Shown here: positions 1 through 8,700 of the stretch, piece after piece
How the letters are laid out: each line of letters starts with the position of its first letter
Numbering within the stretch: the first letter of the stretch is position 1
NCBI RefSeq assembly: GCF_041751335.1
Contig: NZ_JBGSXS010000273.1
Coordinates: 1 to 11,505, forward strand
Source: Aquiflexum sp041751335
GTDB taxonomy: Bacteria > Bacteroidota > Bacteroidia > Cytophagales > Cyclobacteriaceae
Length of the DNA: 11,505 nucleotides
Direction of reading: 5' to 3'
Made by a program: the position numbers and the translations under genes
The notes under the pieces: generated by a model
Told to the model about the DNA's origin: nothing
What the model saw: the letters and a program-made list of their open reading frames with translations, nothing else
Database searches by the model: none

Positions 1-35
1 AATGGTCGGGGCAATTAAGGTTCTTATTTGTAGTT

Positions 36-3000
36 TCATTGAATAATAATTTTTCCGCTCTTGGTGTCTGAGGAACCATCTTTTTCAGAAGTGAGCAATA
101 ACCTGTAAATATAAGTTCCTTTTACGGGATATTTGGTCTTTGAACGGAAAAAAATCCATTCAAAATCATCCAGTAGAAAATCAGCTCCTAGATAACGCTT
201 AGCCGATTTAAATATTATTCCACCATGCACAGAATAAACCTCCAATTCCAGAAATAAGTTTTCAGATTGCCTGTTGTGGGTAATCATAAATTTACTCTTT
301 TCGGAACTTGGATTAGGATATACAACATGACTCAAAATCTTCAATTCCAAGCTTCCTTTAATATCAATGATTTCTGTTTTTATGGACCTGTTGCCGAGAT
401 TGTCCCAAGCTTCCAAAGAAACTGTATTTGGTCCTTCTTTTAATCCGGTCATCAGGGTTTGAATTTCCCCTTTTTGAAAGCCATTTTCTTTAGCAATAAA
501 ATCACCATTGAGGATGATAGGGTTGCTGTCATTGATTCTTAGCAATATATCCTGTCCGATATTCTGGGAAGAAATGTTGATACCGGAAATGTCCTCTAAG
601 AGAATCCTCAGCGGAATATTGGCTGAAGGGAAAGTGCTGCCTGGCCCAGGAGTCATAGCCTGACCATACAACATTTGAATAGCAGGACCTTCAGTATCGG
701 AACTTTGGTAGGTCGATGTCCCCGTGATTGGAATTCTGACAGCCCCCATGGCTTCATCTATACCATTTTCCAATTGGGCAAATATTCTGATAGTACCCAC
801 TCCCAAACTGTAATCGATGTTTCTGGGAATAAAAACATTTGAAACAAACTCCCCATTGGTAATTGTGCCCTGTCCTTTGAACAATAGGTTCTGTTCTTCC
901 AGAAATTCAGTCTGCTCGCTTTCATCTCCCAGAGATTTCAAAGTTCTGGGTTTGTCTGTGATTTGTATTTCATATTCTCCATTTGAACCTGAAAGCACTG
1001 AACCTGTCAATGGGTCTGTAACCTGTCCTATGATTTGGACTTGCTGTTTAGCTTTTAAGGTGTCGGTATCCACTTCCAGCCTGACATCAAAAATCGAGGT
1101 AGTCCTTGTTTCAAGTTCCGGTACGGCCAATTTCAGAGAGGGATCTCCCAATAGTGAGAAATTTCTATTGAATGGTCCATTTTGACTGTTATTTTTGGTG
1201 ATGCGAAATATTTCGCCCAAGTCCAAAGATTCACCGTTTGGTTTTTGGAATACAGTTTCTATAAAAGCCTTGTTCAGTGTAAAGTTGACACTGCTAAAAA
1301 CCGGTCTACCGGTAGTCAATAAGCCGATTGCACCCTTTTTTTCTGCAAAAAGTAATTCCTCTGCAGCAGACCGAATCAATGGACTATCATGTCTACCAAA
1401 TTCACAGGTTGCGGTGACGAATAGCGGCAAATATGGGTTTTCAGGCCAATCATTTAGGTCAGAAACCGTAAACACCCGCTCTGCGGTCAAAGTAGTCTCA
1501 TTACCATGACCGATATAATTGAGCAACAAAACACCATCTTTGATAGATTCTTTCAGTCCTTCTCTGGCTTTAGGGGAACTTTGAACTGCACCATTTCGGA
1601 CTTGTTCAAACCTGTCCAAGTATAGTTTCTTGATCAGAAATTCGGGATGATTTTCCGAAATGAAAGCAGCATGTGCCTCAGCATCCCTCAAATGGATATT
1701 GTTGTCCCCATCATCAGCAAAGAAAGCAATGTTTCTTTTCCAATCTCCTGAGATAGCTATTCCCGTTTCGTAAGAAATAATCTTATTGACCATTTCCCTT
1801 GCTTCGACTATGTTGATCGCGGGAATTCTGCCAACTCCGATTCTCAGATCCTCATCACCTGCATTGGATTCTACCCATTCGCCTTGTCCCCAATCCAAAA
1901 AGCCAAAATAATCATCCGAACTATAAGTGGTCAGTGGGTTGAGACTGTTTCTGGAACTGTATGAGGGCACCAAGTTAGGTCTCCCGCCCAGTTTGCCTTT
2001 GTAATCATAAGTTCCTTTGCCGAAAAACAATACATTTTGAAGTCTAAAATCTTTATGGTAATGAAAAGCCAAAAAATTTCTGATCGCTGTGATGTCCTTT
2101 GAGCCATAACCAAATTGATCGTAGATATCTTCCAATATGATAACTTGACTGACAATGCCGATTGACTTTTTGTGGGCCGAAAGCCTTTCCGCCTGTGTTG
2201 CCAGAATACTATTGGTGATAATGAACAAGTCAGGTTTTTGGTCAATATTCCTGATCGACATCCCAATGCTTTTGAGATCACTGATCACAGGGATTGTATT
2301 CAAATTAAATACAGCAATTTTTTCACCTGACTTCAAAGATGCTGTGCCCTGTATTTCATAAATATCAAATGGATCACTGACATTCCATATGGTACCATCA
2401 CTTGAGGAAACTTCCACCTCTTGCTCTTGCGATTGGTAATAAATGCCACTGCTTAAAGAAGCTGCTAGAAAAGGAACCGATAGGATGGAATAATCAAGAT
2501 AACCCGTCGCATTGATGTCTGTACTTTGGAATTGGACATTCAGTGCCAAATTGCTGCTTGAGGAAAATGAGGTGCTGAATATTTCTTCCCGGCCTTTGAT
2601 ACCATAGGTTGTGTTTGGTACTCCTGTTATGTTGATCTTATCGAGAGCCTGCCCGTTTGCATTGATGGAAAAAGTAGCTGGGTTTAAAGATTGGGCCATT
2701 AATTTCAATGTGAGTTCAACCGGATTGAGGGCATTTTCTGGTATTTGAGCAGAATATTGCAAATTTCCCCCTGAAAATATCGGGGCTGAAAACCAGTTTC
2801 TTCCTGAATTCAACAAGTTGGTTTGTTCCCACTTTTGGGTTTTGACCTGATAAACCCTTCCACCGGGATTCGGTTCTCCTGAATTTCCTGATGAGACAGT
2901 ATTTATCGGATTTCCTTTTGACTTTTTTCCTATCAAATAATAAAGGGTATCAGCATATAAATGATGATGGTAAGCCAATGTGCCATTTTCAAATTCCACC

Positions 3001-3308
3001 TGATGGGGGCCTTCCACATAGAATACGAGTTGGTTGTCCAATACCTTGACAGGAATTTCTCTGAGTGTAGTATTGATGCTATCTAGCTTTTGGGGAAGCA
3101 TTCCGGGATGTCCAAACACTGACACCTCATTGATCTCCGGAAGTCCTAGGTTGTTCAGTTGAGTTGCATGGATTTTGTAAACGCCGGATTTTGTAACAGG
3201 GAATTTTAAAAAGTCATTATTGTCCTGTGCAGATGCCTGATGGACAACAAAACTCAATGCCAAATGAAAACAAAGGGTTATTAAATATTTAGGGTACTGT
3301 TTCGGCAT
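36..3308 (-). CDS. porU: Type IX secretion system sortase PorU (C25 gingipain-fold peptidase)
   Basis: PorU is the cell-surface sortase of the type IX secretion system. It removes the C-terminal sorting domain of secreted cargo and links the cargo to anionic LPS outside the outer membrane. The 1090-residue product starts with a signal peptide (residues 1 to about 27, ending ASAQ). A long N-terminal beta-rich region is followed by the C25 caspase-like domain at about 355-730. The probable catalytic His601 lies in NYIGHGNE and Cys635 in TATCEFGRHD; I checked both codons on the minus strand. The motif SLLGDPSLKL (718-727) closes the domain, as in other C25 proteins. Beta-sandwich segments follow, then a T9SS C-terminal-domain-like end (about 990-1090) with YPNP at 997-1000 and a terminal SGKIIIQ, a domain PorU is known to carry itself. 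The ATG lies 20 bases inside pssA, so translation is probably coupled. In many Bacteroidota porV follows porU; only 35 non-coding bases are visible past the stop, so this cannot be tested here. Confidence 0.93.
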   Translation of the reverse strand: MPKQYPKYLITLCFHLALSFVVHQASAQDNNDFLKFPVTKSGVYKIHATQLNNLGLPEINEVSVFGHPGMLPQKLDSINTTLREIPVKVLDNQLVFYVEGPHQVEFENGTLAYHHHLYADTLYYLIGKKSKGNPINTVSSGNSGEPNPGGRVYQVKTQKWEQTNLLNSGRNWFSAPIFSGGNLQYSAQIPENALNPVELTLKLMAQSLNPATFSINANGQALDKINITGVPNTTYGIKGREEIFSTSFSSSSNLALNVQFQSTDINATGYLDYSILSVPFLAASLSSGIYYQSQEQEVEVSSSDGTIWNVSDPFDIYEIQGTASLKSGEKIAVFNLNTIPVISDLKSIGMSIRNIDQKPDLFIITNSILATQAERLSAHKKSIGIVSQVIILEDIYDQFGYGSKDITAIRNFLAFHYHKDFRLQNVLFFGKGTYDYKGKLGGRPNLVPSYSSRNSLNPLTTYSSDDYFGFLDWGQGEWVESNAGDEDLRIGVGRIPAINIVEAREMVNKIISYETGIAISGDWKRNIAFFADDGDNNIHLRDAEAHAAFISENHPEFLIKKLYLDRFEQVRNGAVQSSPKAREGLKESIKDGVLLLNYIGHGNETTLTAERVFTVSDLNDWPENPYLPLFVTATCEFGRHDSPLIRSAAEELLFAEKKGAIGLLTTGRPVFSSVNFTLNKAFIETVFQKPNGESLDLGEIFRITKNNSQNGPFNRNFSLLGDPSLKLAVPELETRTTSIFDVRLEVDTDTLKAKQQVQIIGQVTDPLTGSVLSGSNGEYEIQITDKPRTLKSLGDESEQTEFLEEQNLLFKGQGTITNGEFVSNVFIPRNIDYSLGVGTIRIFAQLENGIDEAMGAVRIPITGTSTYQSSDTEGPAIQMLYGQAMTPGPGSTFPSANIPLRILLEDISGINISSQNIGQDILLRINDSNPIILNGDFIAKENGFQKGEIQTLMTGLKEGPNTVSLEAWDNLGNRSIKTEIIDIKGSLELKILSHVVYPNPSSEKSKFMITHNRQSENLFLELEVYSVHGGIIFKSAKRYLGADFLLDDFEWIFFRSKTKYPVKGTYIYRLLLTSEKDGSSDTKSGKIIIQ

Positions 3309-3990
3309 TTTTTGTAATCCAAGCTTCTGCTATCGAGAGCGCAATATATGAAATTATGGCAAATGGAATGCCTGCTATCCCCAAGACAATGAGGAAGATG
3401 AGTGAAGCTCCGATGACCAGGTATCTGAAAATATTATTGGATATGGAATAATCCTTGAATTTAAGCGCAATTAAAGGAAGTTCTGCAACCAACAAATAAG
3501 ACATCAAAAATGCCAATCCAATCAAGATGTAAGGATTGTTCAGATAGGGTTCGAAAAAGGGTAATCGTTCTGAAAGAAATGGTATTGTGCTGATCAATAA
3601 GGCATTTGCAGGAGTAGGTACTCCAATAAATCGATCTGATTGCCTTTCGTCTATATTGAATTTGGCAAGTCGAACAGCAGAAAAAACTGCGACCACCAAA
3701 ACCAAAAAAGGCAAAAACCAAATATCGGTATTTGATTCTACCGTTTTGAAAAGTATAAACGCAGGCAAAACCCCAAAAGTCACCAAATCCGCCAATGAGT
3801 CCAATTGTTTCCCGATCTCACTGCTTACTTTCAGTATTCTAGCCACAAACCCATCCAAAAAGTCAAAAAGCGCTGCCAAGAATATGAAATAGGCAACGTA
3901 GTTTATTTCTCCATTCAGCACATAGACTATTCCAATCATTCCGCAAAGAAGGTTGGCACTCGTCAGGGCATTTGGGATGTGCTTTTTCAT
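3289..3990 (-). CDS. pssA: CDP-diacylglycerol--serine O-phosphatidyltransferase
   Basis: This integral-membrane enzyme makes phosphatidylserine from CDP-diacylglycerol and L-serine, the first committed step to phosphatidylethanolamine. The 233-residue protein has the complete CDP-alcohol phosphatidyltransferase signature D-G-x2-A-R-x8-G-x3-D-x3-D: Asp46, Gly47, Ala50, Arg51, Gly60, Asp64 and Asp68. The N-terminal PNALTSANLLCG is typical of the PssA type II family. Several hydrophobic segments suit a six-to-eight-helix membrane protein, and the length is normal for Bacteroidota. The ATG shares one base with the TGA of the upstream hydrolase (TGATG), and the gene's 3' end overlaps the porU start by 20 bases. 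Transcription is therefore most likely as a single unit hydrolase-pssA-porU. The close relative phosphatidylglycerophosphate synthase shares the motif, but the N-terminus and length favour PssA. Confidence 0.9.
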   Translation of the reverse strand: MKKHIPNALTSANLLCGMIGIVYVLNGEINYVAYFIFLAALFDFLDGFVARILKVSSEIGKQLDSLADLVTFGVLPAFILFKTVESNTDIWFLPFLVLVVAVFSAVRLAKFNIDERQSDRFIGVPTPANALLISTIPFLSERLPFFEPYLNNPYILIGLAFLMSYLLVAELPLIALKFKDYSISNNIFRYLVIGASLIFLIVLGIAGIPFAIISYIALSIAEAWITKNAETVP

Positions 3991-4643
3991 CAGGTCCTGG
4001 CATTTTTACCTACAAAAGGGTTGAATTGTTTTTCAGTTCCAATGTCTGTCTCGGGTCCATGTCCGGGATACACGATGGTGTCATCAGGAAGTGAAAACAA
4101 TTCTGATTTGATCGCCCGAAGTAAAGTTTGATGGTCCCCACCGGGAAGGTCTGTCCTCCCAATGCTGCCTTGGAACAATGTGTCCCCTGCAATACAGATT
4201 TTGGAGTCTTTATGATAGAATACAAGATGTCCCGGAGCATGACCGGGTACAAATAGAATGTCCAGTTCTGTGTTTCCGAACTTAAATTTTTTCTTTTCAT
4301 CAAGATACCCATCCGGTTCGGTTTCCTGATATCCTGGAAATCCATAATTGGACGCATATACGTTCACAGATTTCAAAACAGGTATTTCCTTTTGGTGGAT
4401 CAAAAATGGCACCTTGTATTTATTCTTGACAAATGCATTTCCCAACACATGGTCTATATGACAATGGGTATTGATAAGATGTGTAACTTTTAAATCTTCA
4501 CTGTTGATGAAGGCGACAAGTTCATCGTTCTCCTGTTTTTCATAACAGCCCGGGTCGAAAATCACAGCTTCCTTTGTTTCATCAAATAAAACATAAGTGT
4601 TTTCCTGAAAAGGGTTGAACGTGAACATTTTAAGCTTGAGCAT
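3990..4643 (-). CDS. MBL-fold metallo-hydrolase, glyoxalase II-like
   Basis: A 217-residue metallo-beta-lactamase-fold hydrolase, predicted cytosolic (no signal peptide). The zinc-binding motif THCHIDH gives His60, His62, Asp64 and His65; further ligands are His135 (PGHAPGH), Asp154 (AGDT) and His195 (YPGHGPET). GSIGRTDLPGG is typical of the glyoxalase II-like and persulfide-dioxygenase-like branch annotated YcbL/GloB in many genomes. The thioester or other substrate cannot be decided from sequence. I chose the ATG at 4643 because the reading frame extends only to a TTG at 4670 and the family usually begins a few residues before the conserved FNPFQENTYVL; another ATG at 4628 is possible. The stop overlaps the pssA start by one base, so it heads the three-gene minus-strand unit. 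It is divergent from the oxidoreductase gene at 4700. Confidence 0.85.
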   Translation of the reverse strand: MLKLKMFTFNPFQENTYVLFDETKEAVIFDPGCYEKQENDELVAFINSEDLKVTHLINTHCHIDHVLGNAFVKNKYKVPFLIHQKEIPVLKSVNVYASNYGFPGYQETEPDGYLDEKKKFKFGNTELDILFVPGHAPGHLVFYHKDSKICIAGDTLFQGSIGRTDLPGGDHQTLLRAIKSELFSLPDDTIVYPGHGPETDIGTEKQFNPFVGKNART

Positions 4644-4699
4644 AAGGAAATCTTTTGGTGTCAATCTCAAAATAACGAATAAAGAAATTATTTTTGGCC
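4644..4699. promoter_or_regulatory. Divergent intergenic region, presumed to hold two promoters
   Basis: These 56 A+T-rich bases separate two divergent ATG starts (4643 minus, 4700 plus), so promoters for both units must lie here or within the 5' ends of the opposite genes. I found no Bacteroidota-type pair (TTTG, about 19 nt, TAnnTTTG) at a sensible distance on either strand. The position is the evidence, not a motif. Confidence 0.35.
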
Positions 4700-5749
4700 A
4701 TGGAAGTAGATTTTTTACTCATTGGTCAGGGATTGGCAGGTACGGTTCTGTCTTTTCGGCTGTTGGAAGTGGGGGCAAAAGTATTGGTTATCGACCAACC
4801 TGAGGCCAACCTTAGCAGTAGGGTAGCTGCAGGTTTGTATAATCCCATTACAGGTAAAAAAATGGCGAAGACTTGGAATGCAGATTTGCTTTTTCCAGAG
4901 ATAGAACCATTGTATCAAAAAATGGAGTTCCTATTGACCAGTAAGTTCCTGTTTTCCAAAAATATTTATAGACCGTTTTTGACTATTGAGGAGCAAAATG
5001 AATGGATGGGGAAAAGCGGCGAACTCGGATTTCAAGATTATTTTGATCAAATCCATACTAAGTCATTTTATCCAGAAGTAGTAAATCCTAATGGAGGAAT
5101 AATGCTCAAAAACTCCGGATATCTTAATATAAACAAGCTTTTGGATGATTATTCGATTTATTTAAAAAAGGAAGGACTTTTATTGGAGGAGAAATTTCAA
5201 GAGGACCTTTTGGAAATTAGTGAAGATGGGATTGTTTACAAGGGGATTAAAGCTCGGGGCATTGTTTACTGCAATGGGCTAGGTGCCATGGAAAGCCGGT
5301 TTTTTAGGAATCTGCCCTTTGCACCTGTTAAGGGTGAAATTCTGGATATAAAGCAGGGTTTTATACCAAATGAAATTATTAATAGGGGGGTGTTTAGAAT
5401 TTCCTTGCCAAATGGATTGCACAGGGTAGGATCCACTTATACCAAAGATGATTTGGATTTGGGACCAACCGAAAAGTCAAAAAAAGAAATTCTTGAAAAG
5501 TTGGGAAAGCTGATTTCTGTACCGTTGGAGGAAGTAATTTACCATCGGTATGGAATCCGTCCTGCGACAAGAGACAGAAAGCCATTTATCGGAAAACATA
5601 CGGCTTACAAGAGCGTTTACATCTTCAATGGCTTTGGAGCCAAAGGAGTTTCGCTTATTCCCTATTACAGTAAAAAAATGGTTGAAATGCTATTTCATGG
5701 CGGGGAACTTGAAAAAGATGTAAACATTAAACGGTGGAAAAATACATAG
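4700..5749 (+). CDS. NAD(P)/FAD-dependent oxidoreductase, DAO family
   Basis: A 349-residue flavoprotein of the D-amino-acid-oxidase/glycine-oxidase (DAO) superfamily, predicted to oxidise an amine or amino acid in the cytoplasm; the substrate is unknown. The Rossmann dinucleotide-binding motif LLIGQGLAG has GxGxxG at residues 9-14, and an acidic residue ends the second strand (VLVIDQ). AAGLYNPITGKK near residues 43-54 resembles the flavin-contact segment of DAO proteins. A central APVKGEIL segment and the C-terminal GIRPATRDRKPFIG and NGFGAKGVSLIP motifs are typical of glycine oxidase/ThiO-like and MnmC-like C-terminal DAO domains. I chose ATG 4700 rather than the in-frame TTG at 4694, because MEVDFLLIG places the nucleotide fold directly at the N-terminus. 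It is separated from the next gene by 44 bases and may be cotranscribed with it. No thiamine genes are nearby, so thiO is not assigned. Confidence 0.85.
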   Translation: MEVDFLLIGQGLAGTVLSFRLLEVGAKVLVIDQPEANLSSRVAAGLYNPITGKKMAKTWNADLLFPEIEPLYQKMEFLLTSKFLFSKNIYRPFLTIEEQNEWMGKSGELGFQDYFDQIHTKSFYPEVVNPNGGIMLKNSGYLNINKLLDDYSIYLKKEGLLLEEKFQEDLLEISEDGIVYKGIKARGIVYCNGLGAMESRFFRNLPFAPVKGEILDIKQGFIPNEIINRGVFRISLPNGLHRVGSTYTKDDLDLGPTEKSKKEILEKLGKLISVPLEEVIYHRYGIRPATRDRKPFIGKHTAYKSVYIFNGFGAKGVSLIPYYSKKMVEMLFHGGELEKDVNIKRWKNT

Positions 5750-5793
5750 TTCAAATTTTTAAGTATATTTAAAACCCAAGTGAAGTCAGGTAA

Positions 5794-8700
5794 ATGAAAA
5801 ATAGAATCATAGTCTTAGGCTTGTCAATCTTCTTTTTACAGATGCCGTTTTTGACATGGGCACAGTTTGACAGAGAAAGATTCGGAAAGAATAGAGTACA
5901 GCATAAAAATATCGAATGGTATTTTTATAGCTCTAATAATTTTGAGGTGTATTATAACGATGGTGGAGGCAATAATGCCCGGATGGCTATTGATTATTTG
6001 GAATCTGAATTTGATAGGTTGACCCAATTGATTGGTTATGTTGCCTATACCAAACCAAAAATATTCATCTATAACTCCCAACAGGAAATACTGCAAAGTA
6101 ACCTTAATCTCAACAAAGATGAGTTTACCATTGACGGGCAGACATTCTTTAGTAGGTTAATAGGGGAGGTTGCATTTACTGGAACTTGGGAATCCTTTAA
6201 AAGAGAACTGATTTATACCACATCAAAAGTTATCATTGAGGAGATGTTGTACGGTTCCACCATCGCTGACGCATTTCAATCCAACCTTATAAACAGTTTT
6301 CCGGAGTGGTATATTGAAGGTGCAGCCATGTACCTTGCCCATGGATGGAGTATGGAAATGGATGATTTTGTAAGACATCATTTCAAAGAAAACAAAAACA
6401 TCAAACTCCACAAACTTAAAAACAGGGAAGCAGGACTTGTTGGTCAATCGGTTTGGAATTTTATAGTGGAAAAATATGGAAGAAGGTATATCTCAAGTAT
6501 CTTAAATCTGAGTAGGATCAATAGAAATGAGGAAAATAGCATTGCTAATACCATAGGACTCAATTATAAAACTTTTCAGGAACAATGGAGGCAATTCTAC
6601 CTCAATACCAATCAGCAGGTTTTTACATCATTCAAAGAAATAAACGATTCCAACGAAATAGCATCTACTTCATCCTCTCATCTTGGCATTATCAATGATA
6701 TCAAATTCAGCCCCGATGCCAAGCACCTTGCATATGTGATCAATAATGGCGGTAGATTTAAAGTGCAGGTGAAAGAATTGGCCAATGGAAGAGAAAGAAC
6801 CATTTATTCCGGTGGAGCAAATTCATCCGATCAACCAGTTAATTTATCCGCACCAATTATCGCTTGGCGTGACACATTGAACCTTGCCATTGCAACTTTC
6901 AAAAGGGGTACCACCACTTTGCGCAGTAGGGCAATTGACGGTTCGGCTCAGGATAAAATTTTCCTTAGAAACATCACCCAGATTCTCAGCCTTGATTTCA
7001 ATTCTTCAGGCAGAAATATGGTGCTTTCGGCGATTTCCAATGGTAAATCTGATATTTATGCACTTAATGTCAGAGGAGTCGGCAAGAGGATTACCAATGA
7101 TGTTTTTGACAATATCTCTCCGGTTTTCTTGAATGATTCCACGATTATTTTTGCATCTAACCAAGTGGTTTTAGCTGATTCTTTGCTCACTAAAACACCT
7201 GATGTGAAATTATTACCAGATTATTTCAACCTGTTTCAGGTGGATATGGAAGATTCTGCGAAAATCACCAAGTTGACAAACCTAAATAATCGAAATATCA
7301 GACCTCGGGTGCTGAACAGTAACAATGTCCTTTTTCTGAGTGATCAGAGTGGAATCATGAACCTGATGCGGTTGACCATTTCAAATGGAATTGCCAGTCA
7401 AATGTCAGCCTTTAACAAGAGCTTGGAAGCTTTTGATTATTCTTCAAGAGCTAACAGGATTGCCTACTCCTATCGTGATGGCAATCAAAGCAGGTTGGTT
7501 TTGGAATCCTATTCCAATGTCGATCAATTTACCCCAAGTACCCCTAGGATACAGCTTTCCCAAGCCAAAACCCTTTCGGAAAGAATATCTTCAAGAAGAG
7601 TGGAAATCGAGGAAGAACAAAGACCAGCACAAACAGAAATTGTAAGAAGGCCTGTTCAAACTCAGGCTAAAAGGGATACCACCTTGAACATTAGATTGGA
7701 AGATTTGCTTTTGAGTCCACCCCCAAGAGGGACCACGCCACAAGCGACTGCAGCCACCCCACCTACTACTACCACCTCCACTCAGCCCCCGGTTTCAGAC
7801 CGAGTTTTAAGGACTGATACTGAGATTGAATTTGATACAATACCTGCTCCAAAAAGTCTTACGGGAAGCATCAGTACTGACAGATTACGCTTTGAAAGAA
7901 AGGGAGGGATAGATACTGATAATTATACCTTTGATACCATTCCGAGAATCGCTGCCCCGGAAAGTAGGCCTGTTCAGGCAGGGGGAAGAAGTAATATTCT
8001 TGAAAATTTCAGGAGACAGAGCTTGCAAAAGCGGGTAACAGGTCCAAGAAGGATGATGCCTCAGTTTATCACCAGCAGTCTTAGTACTGACTGGATAGTG
8101 GATCCTTTGAGAGGCTTTGGTCTTGCCCTTTCAGGAAACATGACTGATATTTTGGACAATCATAATTTTAAAGGTGGGCTGATGACACCTTTGGATTTCA
8201 GGTCTGGTAGTGACATATTTTTTGAATATGAATACCTCAAGCAAAGAATTGACTTTAGGTTGAGATATGACAGAACGGCTCTTCAGATTCCTCAAGGCGA
8301 TGTATTTCAAAGGTATGTCCTGAACAAAACTGAATTTGGTTTCTCATACCCTTTCAATATACACTCAAGGGTTTCTATCTCACCTTTTATAGCCAAAACT
8401 CAATATTTCAATCTCAACCCTGATTCAATTGTAAGAGGTCAGATGCCTGAAAGGAATAGATTGGATGTCAATTACGCGGGGGGTAGGTTCGAGTTTGTCT
8501 ACGATAATACACAACAGATAGGGCTTTACATGCAGAAAGGCCTAAAAGCTAAAACAGGGATAGTTCATTATCAGGGGTTGAACATAGCGGAAAGGTCATT
8601 TACAAATTTCTATCTTGATTTCAGAAATTATCAGAGCATCCATAAAAATATCATCCTTGCTTCCCGATTATATGTAGGTTCATTCTTCGGAAACAACCCG

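Noticed and set aside
1..35. Possible start of porV to the left of porU.
   Set aside because: The 35 bases hold no identifiable coding start on the minus strand; the neighbour is outside the window.
817..1509. Open frames on the plus strand opposite porU.
   Set aside because: They lie wholly antisense to a conserved, intact coding region and show no motif, signal or start context of their own.
4644..4670. Longer form of the MBL-fold hydrolase starting at 4670.
   Set aside because: 4670 is a TTG, and the extra residues lie outside the conserved fold; ATG 4643 is better.
4689..4696. TATTTTTG matches the Bacteroidota -7 consensus TAnnTTTG.
   Set aside because: It ends three bases before the ATG at 4700, which would leave no leader, and the nearest upstream TTTG (4654-4657) is 31 bases away instead of about 19.
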